From Salinisphaera sp040361255 (GTDB lineage Bacteria; Pseudomonadota; Gammaproteobacteria; Nevskiales; Salinisphaeraceae), in NCBI RefSeq assembly GCF_040361255.1, contig NZ_APNG01000013.1, positions 1-64,000 on the forward strand: DNA of 64,000 bases. Direction: 5' to 3'. Both the position numbers and the translations under genes were made by a program. Of this stretch, positions 1 to 9,400 are shown piece by piece. The notes under the pieces were generated by a model. The model was not told where the DNA came from and searched no databases. It saw only the letters and a program-made list of their open reading frames with translations. Within the stretch, counting starts at the first letter, position 1. Each line of letters begins with the position of its first letter.

Positions 1-561
1 CTCCCACCGGCTCCGCTAAACGCGGCGGCCGTTGCAGCGGTATACAGACCTGCCTTTAGGTTTCCTCCACTCGCAGCAAACCCCGCACCAAAACCAACGC
101 CCGTGGACGCGACCGCGCCCCACGGTGCGGCCGCTACTGTCATGAGCGACGCCGCGACCGCAGCCACCTCATCCTGATTCGTTCTCTTGGCAGTCACGAA
201 TACAGTCGTCAGCGCCCAAATAGTCGTGAAAGGATCATGGCCATCCGGATCGGTATACGACAACGGATTGTTGTAGACGTAGGTATAGCGGTTATACCCC
301 TGGGTTGTCTCCGGCGAGGGTATGAGCGTGTCAGCGGATATAAACCGCCCGATTAGCGGGTCGTAATGGCGGCCTTGCATATTGACCAGACCGACGTTGT
401 CCAACTGCTCGTGGCCGGTAAAGCCGATCTCGGTCAGGTAATCGCTGTTGTAAAGCAGATCCTCCTTTGCGTTATCGGCTTGCCAATCGATATTCCGGCG
501 CTTACCGAAGGCGTCGTATGCCAATTGCTCGATCAACGCTCCGCTCGCGTCGTTAATAGCG
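1..561 (-). pseudogene. Orphan Rhs C-terminal cassette (partial, runs off left edge)
   Basis: Read on the minus strand, this stretch encodes the last part of an Rhs core ending in the NPLSYTDPDGHDPF motif (around positions 225-265). It then continues in an open frame into a new C-terminal region rich in Ala and Gly, which includes GFGAGFAASGGNLKAG. The core portion (about 241-561) matches the core of the large Rhs gene near 7417-7737 with about 13 mismatches in 320 bp by hand alignment. The C-terminal residues beyond the motif differ. Similarity stops abruptly at about 561, and no convincing start codon or ribosome site precedes the core segment; a GTG near 589 is possible but weak. This is the classic form of a displaced Rhs tip: core fragment plus alternative C-terminus. 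Any immunity gene would lie left of the window. Whether it is expressed is unknown. Confidence 0.75.
235..561. repeat. Rhs core direct repeat, copy 1 (copy 2 at 7411-7737)
   Basis: About 320 bp are nearly identical to 7411-7737 in the same orientation, at a constant offset of 7176 bp. The reading frame is preserved because the offset is a multiple of three. Mismatches are spread along the tract and cluster at its right end, where similarity ends. It is long enough to serve as a homologous recombination tract for swapping the Rhs C-terminus. Confidence 0.85.
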
Positions 562-834
562 AAAAAAAGGCGGACAAACCACGTTTTCGCAAGCACCGCG
601 CCGCTCGGGCGCGGTCGCGCATCGCACTTGCGTCGGCGATAGAATATCTCGAATGCATCGCCTCACTCAGCACACCCGGCATCGTCGACCGTAGTCAACG
701 ATTTACCGCCGGTGTCGATCGCCCTCGACTAAAGTCGTCCGGCTACGAGAAACCGCCACGATCCACTGCCGGAGATCCCCACACTTACGGCCGCCCGTTC
801 CGCCGGTGTACACAGAGGATCGCCGGCGATATCC
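562..834. other. Intergenic region, no gene recognised
   Basis: No supported gene lies between the broken edge of the Rhs cassette and the SDR stop codon. The only structure seen is a GC-rich hairpin with 8-bp arms at 595-602 and 608-615 and a 5-nt loop. It has no adjacent T-run on either strand, so a terminator role is weakly supported. Confidence 0.5.
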
Positions 835-1737
835 CTACGCGAAGGGTTGGGCACGCAGCCAGTCCAGCAAGGGCACACGCCGAGGTTGCCAGCCGAGGGC
901 TTGTCGTGCGTTTCGGGCCCGGACACGGCTGTTCGAGCCCAGCGCGAAGCGCGCCCAATCGCCCAGTTCCTCGATCGCTTCCTCGGCCGGCCAGGACTGG
1001 GTGCGGCCCTTGAAGCCCAGCGCGTGGCCAAGCACCGCTGCGATCTCGGCGTAACTGTTCTCGCCGTTTTCGGCATAGAAATAACTGCCCGCCGGGGCGG
1101 TTTCGATCACACGCTCATAGAGCGCGGCCAGGTCCGCGATATGCACGTTCGACCAGCGATTGACACCCGCGCCGACGTGTACGCCGGCCCCCACGGCGAG
1201 CGACTTTCTCACCAGCTTGGGCAACTGATCGCTTTCGGCGGGCAGACCCAAGGCCTCGCCATAGATCATGGCCGGCGCGATAACCGTTGCCCGTACGTCG
1301 TGCGTGGTCGCGGCCGCGCGAATCTGTGTATTGATCGCAACCCGGTCGCGACGAATAGCCATGGGTACGAACACGTCGTCGTCTTCATAAATCATGTCGG
1401 CCGTGTAATCGCCGCGGGCGTCGTCACCGACAACACTCGATCCCGACGTATGCACCAGACGCTTGCCGGTGCCCGCCAACACGCCAAGTAGCGTATCCAC
1501 GGCCCCCTGGTGGTCGGAATCCGCGGCATTGATGGCGGCCTCGGCGATACCGGCCTCGCGCGCCAGCAACGCTGCGTCGTCGAGATCGCCCAGCACCGGG
1601 GTGATGCCGAGCGCCGTCAATGGCTCGACCTTGTCCGGGTTGCGGATCAAACCACGGACTGCGTGGCCACGATCGACGAGGTAACGGGCGAGCGAGCCGC
1701 CGATAAAGCCGCTGGCACCGGTGATAAATAGATTCAT
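835..1737 (-). CDS. NAD(P)-dependent epimerase/dehydratase (atypical SDR)
   Basis: A 300-residue Rossmann-fold protein of the extended/atypical short-chain dehydrogenase group. The N-terminus carries the dinucleotide-binding motif TGASGFIG (G7, G10, G13), followed by the LARYLVDRGHAVRGLIRNP pattern typical of NAD-dependent epimerases. The usual YxxxK catalytic pair is not obvious; an IRRDRVAIN segment sits roughly where it would be expected, so this looks like an atypical member. The start at 1737 was chosen because an AGGAGG ribosome site lies just upstream and the Rossmann motif begins immediately. A longer in-frame reading to 1839 has no such support. It is divergent from the LysR gene across about 146 bp, so it is the likely LysR target. 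The substrate is unknown. Confidence 0.85.
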   Translation of the reverse strand: MNLFITGASGFIGGSLARYLVDRGHAVRGLIRNPDKVEPLTALGITPVLGDLDDAALLAREAGIAEAAINAADSDHQGAVDTLLGVLAGTGKRLVHTSGSSVVGDDARGDYTADMIYEDDDVFVPMAIRRDRVAINTQIRAAATTHDVRATVIAPAMIYGEALGLPAESDQLPKLVRKSLAVGAGVHVGAGVNRWSNVHIADLAALYERVIETAPAGSYFYAENGENSYAEIAAVLGHALGFKGRTQSWPAEEAIEELGDWARFALGSNSRVRARNARQALGWQPRRVPLLDWLRAQPFA

Positions 1738-1883
1738 AACTGACCTCCTGCATATAAAAAAACATGAGTGCTGCATCCGCATCCCAGCAGGGCGTACGCT
1801 AACGACAGCAATGGTTATGATTGGCCTTGAGGCAGCCACGCGGTAGGCTCGGACGCTTCAACACGCCTGTGAACTGATTTCAC

Positions 1884-2795
1884 ATGTCGGAGCGCGGCAC
1901 CAATCGGCTAATTCAGATGGACACATTCGTCCGCGTGTTCGAACTGGGCAGTTTCTCGGCAGCGGCCCGCGCACAGGGACGCACGCCGTCGACCGTAAGC
2001 AAACTGATCAAACGGCTTGAGGCGCGACTGGGCGTGCGCCTGTTTAATCGATCGACACGAGGGCTCGCCCCGACACAGGAAGCCGTCCAGTTCTACCAGC
2101 GTTCGACGCGGCTGCTGGCTGATCTCGAGGCGGCCGAGCGCGGACTCTCCGATCACGACGATGCGCGAGGCCATGTCCATATCAACACCAACGTGCCATT
2201 TGGCCATCATCGGTTGATCCCGCTCCTGCCACGCCTGCGCGAACGACATCCCGGGCTCACCGTCGCCCTGACGCTGACCGACCAGATTGTTGACCTGGTT
2301 CAGGCACAGGCCGATATCGCGGTGCGCGCTGGCCCCCTACCCAATTCAACGCTGGTCGCGCGCCACTTATGCCGCACGCCAATGCGGCTGGTGGCCTCAC
2401 AAGACTATCTGCGGCGACGCGGTACGCCGCAACGCGCATCGGACCTAGCCGATCATGATCGGCTCGGGCCGACCTATATGCGGGCGACGGGCGGATGGCC
2501 AGTTGGCAACGGCCAACGAATCGACATCGTCACGCCTGATGGCCCGGTCCAGGCCAGCGACGGTGAATCACTACGCCACATGGCCTTGCACGGGCTGGGA
2601 ATCACGCGCCTTGCCGCATTTCAGGTGGATGCCGATATTCGCACTGGTCGACTGGTACGAGTACTGGCAGCGGACACGGCCGAAGACTCCGAAGCCATGC
2701 ACGCAGTCTATCTCGGCAAACGCCCCCTCGCACGAGTACCCGCTCGCGTCACCGCGGTTCTGGATTTCCTGACCGAAGCCCTACGCGATTGTTAA
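1884..2795 (+). CDS. LysR-family transcriptional regulator
   Basis: A 303-residue LysR-type regulator. The N-terminal winged helix-turn-helix is clear: FVRVFELGSFSAAARAQG followed by TPSTVSKLIKRLEARLGV and LFNRSTRGLAPT, about residues 15-70. The C-terminal part is the usual periplasmic-binding-like effector domain. An in-frame ATG at 1917 (MDTFVRVF) is an equally plausible start; neither has a clear ribosome site. The gene is divergent from the SDR gene, the standard arrangement for a LysR regulator and its target, and the shared 146-bp spacer should hold the operator. The inducer is not predictable from sequence. Confidence 0.9.
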   Translation: MSERGTNRLIQMDTFVRVFELGSFSAAARAQGRTPSTVSKLIKRLEARLGVRLFNRSTRGLAPTQEAVQFYQRSTRLLADLEAAERGLSDHDDARGHVHINTNVPFGHHRLIPLLPRLRERHPGLTVALTLTDQIVDLVQAQADIAVRAGPLPNSTLVARHLCRTPMRLVASQDYLRRRGTPQRASDLADHDRLGPTYMRATGGWPVGNGQRIDIVTPDGPVQASDGESLRHMALHGLGITRLAAFQVDADIRTGRLVRVLAADTAEDSEAMHAVYLGKRPLARVPARVTAVLDFLTEALRDC

Positions 2796-3110
2796 TACAC
2801 GCGAGCTGCGGCACCAGCGGTCATGTGACTACAAACGATACAGCCCGCCTCTTTACTATCTCGAAGCCATTGCTTTCATGAGCGACGAAAATTATCGACA
2901 ACGCGACAAGTCTTTCGCGATTGCTGCTTGGGACCCAACACCGGTTCAGCGTGCTACTCGATAGCGGGGGATGGTCGGCTGGCGTGGCGCTCATTATCAC
3001 TAGCCTGGTGATAATTACGGTGGCGGTCCCTTCGCGCCCGCGCTGGAGGGTGTTTCGAACCGGCAAAACCGGGTGAGTCCGCTTCTGGCCGATTGCCACC
3101 CGAAGCGGAC
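2796..3110. other. Intergenic region with a strong hairpin
   Basis: This 315-bp gap separates convergent genes. A 92-codon open frame on the minus strand (2821-3099) has no recognisable domain and composition unlike a protein. The only clear structure is the hairpin at 3077-3110, listed separately. Confidence 0.5.
3077..3110. terminator. Hairpin between convergent LysR and LysE genes
   Basis: Perfect 9-bp arms GTCCGCTTC (3077-3085) and GAAGCGGAC (3102-3110) with a 16-nt loop, directly after the LysE stop codon at 3111. There is no T-run, so it may be a terminator without a U-tract or a dispersed repeat hairpin. Confidence 0.45.
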
Positions 3111-3731
3111 CTATGCCGACAAGAGAACCTTAAAAGCCGCCACGCCAAAACCCAGAGCAAAAACGCCTGAGAAGAATCGACTGCTTCGTTTGTAGAACGA
3201 AGAGACTGGGGCATTCGAGAACAGCAGAGCGTAACCAAAAAAAATCAGGCTGCTTTGAAGCAGCAACGCCAATACGACAACGCCTAGTGCGACGACACCG
3301 GTGTTGGCGGGTAACGCAATCGCGTAGATCGACGCAAAGAACAGAATGGCCTTGGGGTTGGTCAGATGGATTAGTAGTCCGCGTCGGTACGCCTGCGATC
3401 CAGTCAGGCGATCCGTTCGAGCGTTGGCTGAAACGCCGCGGCCCCATATAGCGACCTGGGTTGCTTTGGCGGCCAACCAGAGTAGGTAGCCCGCCCCGAG
3501 GTATCTCACGATATCCAGTAGCCAAGGGTGCGCTTTCGTCAGCGTGCCAAGCCCGAAAGCCGCGCTGGCAGACCAAAACAACGAGCCGGTCACGATACCG
3601 GCGGCGAGTGCCAGCCCCGCACGTCGCCCCGACCCAAGCGACGTATCGGCAATCGACAACGACGCGGGCCCAGGGCTGGCCGTGACCATGAAAGCCGACG
3701 CGAGAATGAAAATAAGGTTCGATAACTGCAT
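3111..3731 (-). CDS. LysE/RhtB-family amino-acid exporter
   Basis: A 206-residue inner-membrane protein of the LysE superfamily, which exports amino acids or related metabolites. The family signature near the N-terminus is present (TASPGPASLSIADTSLG), and about six hydrophobic segments span the length, matching the normal family size of 200-210 residues. Charged loops such as IWGRGVSANARTDRLTGSQ separate helices three and four. The gene sits on the same strand as the DapA-family lyase 59 bp upstream and may be co-transcribed with it, although no functional link is evident. The substrate cannot be assigned. Confidence 0.88.
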   Translation of the reverse strand: MQLSNLIFILASAFMVTASPGPASLSIADTSLGSGRRAGLALAAGIVTGSLFWSASAAFGLGTLTKAHPWLLDIVRYLGAGYLLWLAAKATQVAIWGRGVSANARTDRLTGSQAYRRGLLIHLTNPKAILFFASIYAIALPANTGVVALGVVVLALLLQSSLIFFGYALLFSNAPVSSFYKRSSRFFSGVFALGFGVAAFKVLLSA

Positions 3732-3790
3732 GGCGAAATGCGAATCGAGCGCGTCATGTCGTCACGAGCGCGACGCGATTCGGTGCCCAA

Positions 3791-4684
3791 TCAGCTCAGA
3801 TTCAGCGCATCGAGCACGTCGCCAAGCGCACGACGCTCCGCATCATCAAGCGCCTGCAATGGCCGCGGCAAACAGGCAGATCCCACAAGCCCAAGTTGTT
3901 CTGCTGCCGATGCGATCACCCGCAGGCTACCGCCGTGTTGCTTGTAGAGCGTCCAGAGTGGCGTCAGCGCATTGCAAAGTTGTGCCGCCTTGTCGACCTC
4001 GCCGGCCTGAGCGGCACGTGTGATCGCCAGTGAGGGTTCGGGAAACAGGCCGCCGATAACCGAATACCACGCGTCGCAGCCAGCGTTCAGCCCGCGTGCC
4101 GCGAAAGCATCGCCGCTGACACCGACAGTTACGTGGTTGGGGATTCGTGCTTTCAAGCGTTTGACCCGAGCAACCGACTCGGCCGGATCATCGGGAACAC
4201 CCGGAATCTTGATCGACCCAATATGCGGTAGCCGAGCGATCTCGGCGTGTAGCGTGTCCGAGAACTCGAATCGCGTCGTCGTGGGATTGTCGTACACACA
4301 GAGCGGAATATCGGTCGCATGCGCGACTGTTTCGTAGAGGGTGAATACCTCTGCGTCTTGCAGCGGCTGATACGACATCGGTGGAAGGAGCAAACCCTCG
4401 GCCCCGGCGTTCTGCGCGTCTTCGACGTAGAAGAGCACCTCATCGGTTGTCAGAGCGCCCACGCCGATAATGACCGGAATGTTGTGGGCGTGCTCGACCG
4501 CCAGCCGCGTGATGCGCGCCCGCTGATCGGCATGCAGATACGCATAGTTGCCGGTTGATCCCAAAGCACAGATCGAATCGACCTCCGCGGAAACCAGGCG
4601 CGCCATCAAACGAATGAAGGCAGGCTCGTCGATGCCGTCGCTTCCGAGCGGGCTCAGTGGAAAAGCGCTTAGACCGGTAAACAT
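3791..4684 (-). CDS. DapA-family (dihydrodipicolinate synthase-like) aldolase/lyase
   Basis: A 297-residue TIM-barrel protein of the DHDPS/N-acetylneuraminate lyase family, class I aldolases acting through a Schiff base. The pyruvate-binding loop appears as GSTGNYAYL (the family GTTGE region), the active-site tyrosine in CVYDNPTTT (Y131) and the Schiff-base lysine in GSIKIPGVPDDP (K159). The variant GSTGN loop suggests it is not the true biosynthetic DapA but a paralogue acting on another 2-oxo acid. The start at 4684 (MFTGLSAFPL) matches the family start and has a GAGAG ribosome site; the reading can extend to 4753 but that adds an atypical leader and touches the transposase-flanking repeat. 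The substrate is unknown. Confidence 0.85.
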   Translation of the reverse strand: MFTGLSAFPLSPLGSDGIDEPAFIRLMARLVSAEVDSICALGSTGNYAYLHADQRARITRLAVEHAHNIPVIIGVGALTTDEVLFYVEDAQNAGAEGLLLPPMSYQPLQDAEVFTLYETVAHATDIPLCVYDNPTTTRFEFSDTLHAEIARLPHIGSIKIPGVPDDPAESVARVKRLKARIPNHVTVGVSGDAFAARGLNAGCDAWYSVIGGLFPEPSLAITRAAQAGEVDKAAQLCNALTPLWTLYKQHGGSLRVIASAAEQLGLVGSACLPRPLQALDDAERRALGDVLDALNLS

Positions 4685-4754
4685 AAAACTCTCTGCGTTG
4701 GTGGCGTCACTTATATCGATCAGCGATACCGCGTTGTTCATCGGGGTCATCATC

Positions 4755-4766
4755 GGGTCAGGTCTA
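4755..4766. repeat. Left inverted repeat of RAYT element
   Basis: GGGTCAGGTCTA at 4755-4766 is the exact reverse complement of TAGACCTGACCC at 5660-5671. The two arms bracket the transposase gene with 8 bp of margin at its stop codon and 42 bp at its start. Confidence 0.8.
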
Positions 4767-4774
4767 TCATCGTA

Positions 4775-5617
4775 CTATTCAGCCGATTTACTGGCCCGCA
4801 CGATCCGCCCCACCGTCGTGAAATGTACTCCGAAGTAGTCTGCAATCTGCGCGTAGCTGTATCCGCCGCTCGCATGGCACGCCGCAATCGCCTCGTCGCG
4901 CTTGGCGTGTCGGCGGGCAATAACATCTAGCGGTTGCGGTGGCGCCCGTCGCTGGGATTTTGGAATGTTGACGTCGTCCTGAACATTGACGTGTTTCAGG
5001 TTACGGGCGACGAATTCGTCATCGCCAAGAAACGCCTGAGCCTGCAGATCGCGCCAGATCGAGTCCGCGTCAATTCCGTCCAAAACAAAGGCCTTGTATC
5101 GTTGGCGAGCGACACGACGACGCTTTCCAAACGCGGCTAATAGCCCATCCGTTGCCAACCACGCGGGCGAGTACACGACGCCCATCATCGCGGCGTAACT
5201 ACTCCAGGGCCATTCGCCGGGTCGATTGACCATACGTGCGCGAACCGGATTGAGCACAACATATCGCGACAGCTCCAGCAGATAGCTGTCACCGTCTACG
5301 AGAATGCCCTTGAAGCGGCCTTGAAACAGATGCCCCGTGCGTCGATGGCGACGGTTGCTGTACTGGGTATAGACGCCATTGAGTTGACGCATCCCCCGGG
5401 AGAGGTTCGCATCCGGTGTCTCGATGACCAGGTGGTAGTGATTGGTCATCAAGCAATAGGCGTGGCAGACCCAGTTGAAGTCTTGCACGACCTGGCCAAG
5501 AATTTCGAGAAAACGTGTGCGATCCGTGTCGTCTTCGTAAATCGCTTCACGACGATCACCGCGCGAAGTCACGTGATACAACGCGCCAGCAAACTCGATT
5601 CGGATGGGTCGGGCCAT
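4775..5617 (-). CDS. REP-associated tyrosine transposase (RAYT, IS200/Y1 HUH family)
   Basis: A 280-residue Y1-type HUH nuclease. It shows the RAYT N-terminus (MARPIRIEFAGALYHVTSRG), the metal-binding HUH motif NHYHLVIET (H60, H62), and the downstream block LNGVYTQYSNRRHRRTGHLF followed by GRFKGILVD. RYVVLNPVRA is also a typical RAYT block. The last 40 residues (YSYAQIADYFGVHFTTVGRI) look like a helix-turn-helix, found in one RAYT subgroup. RAYTs are single-copy, domesticated relatives of IS200 transposases that act on short palindromic repeats. The gene is intact and flanked by 12-bp inverted repeats and a tandem 15-bp motif. The catalytic Tyr is probably Y83 or Y86, but I cannot decide. Confidence 0.9.
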   Translation of the reverse strand: MARPIRIEFAGALYHVTSRGDRREAIYEDDTDRTRFLEILGQVVQDFNWVCHAYCLMTNHYHLVIETPDANLSRGMRQLNGVYTQYSNRRHRRTGHLFQGRFKGILVDGDSYLLELSRYVVLNPVRARMVNRPGEWPWSSYAAMMGVVYSPAWLATDGLLAAFGKRRRVARQRYKAFVLDGIDADSIWRDLQAQAFLGDDEFVARNLKHVNVQDDVNIPKSQRRAPPQPLDVIARRHAKRDEAIAACHASGGYSYAQIADYFGVHFTTVGRIVRASKSAE

Positions 5618-5659
5618 ACGATCGACATTAGCTTGATTTGGAAATCAATGCTACTTAGC

Positions 5660-5710
5660 TAGACCTGACCCCGTCTCGCCGCTCTGACCCCGTCTCGCCG
5701 CGTCTCGCCG
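5660..5710. repeat. Right inverted repeat of RAYT element plus tandem GACCCCGTCTCGCCG motif
   Basis: TAGACCTGACCC at 5660-5671 pairs with 4755-4766. Overlapping it, GACCCCGTCTCGCCG occurs at 5667-5681 and again at 5686-5700, and the tail CGTCTCGCCG repeats once more at 5701-5710. This is the kind of short repeat cluster usually found beside RAYT genes. Confidence 0.75.
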
Positions 5711-6066
5711 CGACTCGAATCGATGCCATCATCTCGACCTCCAGAGACAAAAACCGGGATCACCCGGCGTCTTGTCTATCTGGAAGCCACGGCCTATCGG
5801 CTGGCATCATCCTCGGCAGACGTGTCCGGATGATGCAGGTGACGAGGGCGGCAATTCAGAGTCGAGCATCCAGTTAAGGATGCGAACCCCACGAGCCACA
5901 CCCTCGTCACCGGATCGAGTCTAGCCGATTTCTGCACCCTCGGTCGCCTGCAGAATCCGAAGATAGACCCCGACTTTTTCACGCGCTGCTGAGTTTCGGG
6001 GCTAATCAGGATGCGCGAAGCTTTTCTATCCTCATCACATATTGGGAAGACTAGTAAAATACACTA
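5711..6066. other. Intergenic region, no gene recognised
   Basis: About 350 bp with no supported gene. It contains a spaced 11-bp inverted repeat, GGTGACGAGGG (5838-5848) and CCCTCGTCACC (5901-5911), separated by 52 bp. Base composition drops sharply toward the right end as the AT-rich small gene approaches. Confidence 0.45.
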
Positions 6067-6399
6067 TCAAGTAATAGCTCCTATTAGAGCAATCAGAACA
6101 ACGAATATTAGCCCGTTAATAAACTGAAAAATAAAAAGTCGCCTGGTTGAAATTAAATTCTTGCGCAATAACTGGTCTTCTTCTTTTTGTATCTGTGTCG
6201 CAGAAAGCAGATTATTAAAAAATGAGATGTCTATATACAGTTCATATACAGTTTTATATTTGCGACCGAACAAAGTTAAGCCTTTTCGATGTGCGTACTC
6301 GACTAGTTTGCGAATGCGTCGAACGTATGCGAACAGGGCTACTACCTCAGCAAACAGAGACATTATAAAGATTAGCGTTAATAGCTCGATATCAATCAT
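6067..6399 (-). CDS. Small two-helix membrane protein, candidate immunity protein for the Rhs C-terminal module
   Basis: A 110-residue protein with no family I recognise. Two hydrophobic segments are visible, at about residues 4-25 and 88-108, with a charged middle containing KGLTLFGRKYKTVYELY and QIQKEEDQLLRKN. The gene is strikingly AT-rich compared with all neighbours, as is usual for recently acquired toxin/immunity modules. It starts only 23 bp after the stop codon of the giant Rhs gene, on the same strand, behind a strong GGGAGGGG ribosome site. In polymorphic toxin loci the gene directly after the toxin tip normally encodes its immunity protein. That position, the small size and the composition are the evidence; immunity itself is inferred. 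A membrane location would fit a toxin acting at the inner membrane. Confidence 0.6.
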   Translation of the reverse strand: MIDIELLTLIFIMSLFAEVVALFAYVRRIRKLVEYAHRKGLTLFGRKYKTVYELYIDISFFNNLLSATQIQKEEDQLLRKNLISTRRLFIFQFINGLIFVVLIALIGAIT

Positions 6400-6422
6400 T
6401 TACCCCTCCCTGGAAATTTAAA

Positions 6423-9400
6423 TTACCACTCGCCAGGATCGGCCGTATAGCCGCCGCCGACTGTGACACCGAACGCGGGCGGAAAGATGAGCTTGGTACC
6501 GAGCGTGTAATCGCCTTGGTAGTTAAATTGCGATCCAATACAAGTGACGAAGCATACTTCTACAGATTGATACGCGCCTGATATGCTGCCTGATTTAAGG
6601 AAATCCCCTTTGACGTAAGCACCACCCTTGAGCATATATCCTTTGACGTACTCAGCGGAGACTGCAGTATCCCCCTTGCCATTGAATGCACTTGATACAC
6701 TTGTCCCTGGCCCGCCAGCGATCGTTAGCTCTGTCCCAAATTGGACATTTTCTCTAGCGCTTTCCCAAAAACCGGATACGAAATCACTGAAGTTCGACTT
6801 GAGTCGACCTATCCAGGACTCATTACTTTGTTCAACACAGCCGTCACGGCAACCCTCGGCGTTAAAAGCCTGCGAGAAAGCACCAGTCATAGCGCCGTTA
6901 CCGAACTTCCCGCCCGACAACTCGGACGCGGTCCCACCGATAATAGCCGCAGCAAATACTCGAGCCTGACTAGTCGGAATTGCAAACTTTCCATTCGGGT
7001 TTATCACAGGGCTCACAGCCTTCGTGGCAGCAGCAGCAAAGAATCCTGATCTAAAGCTCCCGCCTTGCAAATCGCTGGATACGCCGCCTATCGCGCCATG
7101 TATCACCACCATCTTGGCGTAATATCCCGCTTTAGCCGCAGCGGAGGCGCCCTCCACAGGCCCTTGTATTTGCCCGGCACGCCCAAACGCGTAAGCGGTC
7201 GCAGCACTATACAGGCCCGCCTTGACATTCCCGCCGCTGGCTGCGAAACCTGCGCCGAACCCTACCCCGGCTGCTTCAACCGGCGTCAATCCGGGGCTAA
7301 CTCCTGCTACAAGCAAAGACACACCGACCGATGTCATTTGCTTGTGGTCGATAATTATGCCGACCGTAGTTAAGTAAGTACCAGCAATTATGGCAAAAGC
7401 AGCAAATGGATTGTGACCATCCGGATCGGTATACGACAACGGATTGTTGTAGACGTAGGTATAGCGGTTATACCCCTGGGTTGTCTCCGGCGACGGTATG
7501 AGCGTGTCAGCGGAAATAAACCGACCGATCAGCGGGTCGTAATGGCGGCCTTGCATATTGACCAGCCCGACGTTGTCCAACTGCTCGTGGCCGGTAAAGC
7601 CGATATCGGTCAGGTAATCGCTGTTGTAAAGGAGATCGTCCTTTGCGTTATCGGCTTGCCAGTCGATATTCCGGCGCTTACCGAAGGCGTCGTATGCCAA
7701 TTGCTCGATCAACTTTCCGCTCGCGTCGGTGATAGCGGTCACTGAACCCAGGTGATCCCGGTGCAGATAACGGGTCGCGTCATTGTTGCCATGGTCGACT
7801 TCGATCGCGATCGTCTCGCCGTTAACCTGGATATAGGCACGATGCTCTATATCGCCGTTGCCGTGGTCGTGGCGTTCATACAGGCCGCCAACATAGTTAA
7901 TCTTCGTCTGCGTGAAGCCGTTCTTGGCGGTTTGATTGCGTACCTGCTGGTAGAGGCTGCGATCCGGCGCGTAGCTGAATGCCGATGCATCCGAGTATGT
8001 TAAAGCGCCGCCTTTGTAGAAACCGTCAGCCGGTAGTCTTGCGGCTCGAACGATCGCTCGCGGCTTGTTGAAGGATGTCCATTGCACGCGCCGGTTCGGC
8101 GCGGTGAGCATGTTGCCGTTGGCGTCGTATGTATACGCACCCGGCCGCGGGCCCTCATCTATGGACACAACGGCATGCGGGCGATTCGCATAGTGGTAGG
8201 AGCCTACATCGCTCTTATACGCAATATTCCCAATACTGTCGTATGAAAGGAACAGGTCGTTAAGACTACTTTCGCCATTACCGCCCTCGACTTGCACGAG
8301 CCGGTTCAACGCGTCGTACTGGAACTCCTCAATTAGCCCAGCCTGGTTTTGGTCGGTACGCGACAGGAGGTTGCCCACCGGATCCCATTCGTATGTCAGA
8401 GACTGAATTTCAGTTCCGATGGTGCTGCCGGTAATTACTTCTTGCAGATACCCTTTGGTCGGGTTGTAGAAGCGAATCGTGTTCAGACCGTTGCCAAGCT
8501 GGAAGTCGTTAACTCGGCCCGCAGCATCGTACTCGTTGGCGTTCCAATACATAACTTGGGTATCTGGATTAACGATATGATCCAGATAACCGCTGGCGCT
8601 ATATTCGTGATCGACTCTTAGGCCGTTGGGGTAGGTCAGTCGCCAAAGTCGGCCTTGATCATCAAAGCTCTGAGAGACATCGAACTTTTCGCCTGCGATG
8701 ATCGTACGCTTGCGAACGAGACGGCCGAGCGAATTATAAGCCAGTTGCTGCTTAAAACCGTCTGCAGCCGTTACACCGTCGAGCGCGCCAATCCACTGGC
8801 TATCGTACCCCCAGCGATCCGTGCCCTCGACACTTGTGCGCGAAGTCATGCGACCGAGCGCGTCATAGACCATCGTAACTTTCTGGCCTTTGTTGTCCGT
8901 CTGAGAGATCAGATCTCCATAGCCGTTATACTCGTATTGCGTGGTCTCCGTATCGTAGTCGTACATCTCTATTTTACGACCCGCCTCGTCATACCACACG
9001 AATGTCTTGTTATCTTTAGCGTCTTCTACACGCGTCAAATTATTGAAGGCATCGTAGTAGTACTTCGTGCTATTACCGAGCGCATCCGTAACCTGCGTCA
9101 GATTGCCGAGCGCATCAACTTGCTTGGTGGATTTTTTGCCGTTCGCATCAGTCGTTGTCGTGCTAAAACCACGGTAGCTCGTCCGCGTATAGTCCACAGC
9201 GTTCGAGCCGTCGCCCTTCGGCACGGCGACTGCCGTGACTCTATTAAGCGCGTCGTAAGTGGAGGTCGCGTAATAAACAGTATGACCACGATAGAACGGC
9301 ATTGAGGCTTTGATGGGCCGGCCTTGTTTATCGTACTGCGTGATTTGATCGATCCAGTCACCGTCGGCGCCAAGCGTCGATTCGGAAACTGTTTTTTCCA

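Noticed and set aside
2821..3099. A 92-codon minus-strand open frame in the LysR-LysE gap
   Set aside because: No domain, signal, ribosome site or protein-like composition; it overlaps the hairpin at 3077-3110.
5838..5911. Spaced 11-bp inverted repeat as a transposon boundary
   Set aside because: Arms 52 bp apart with no coding content or second copy; too little to call an element.
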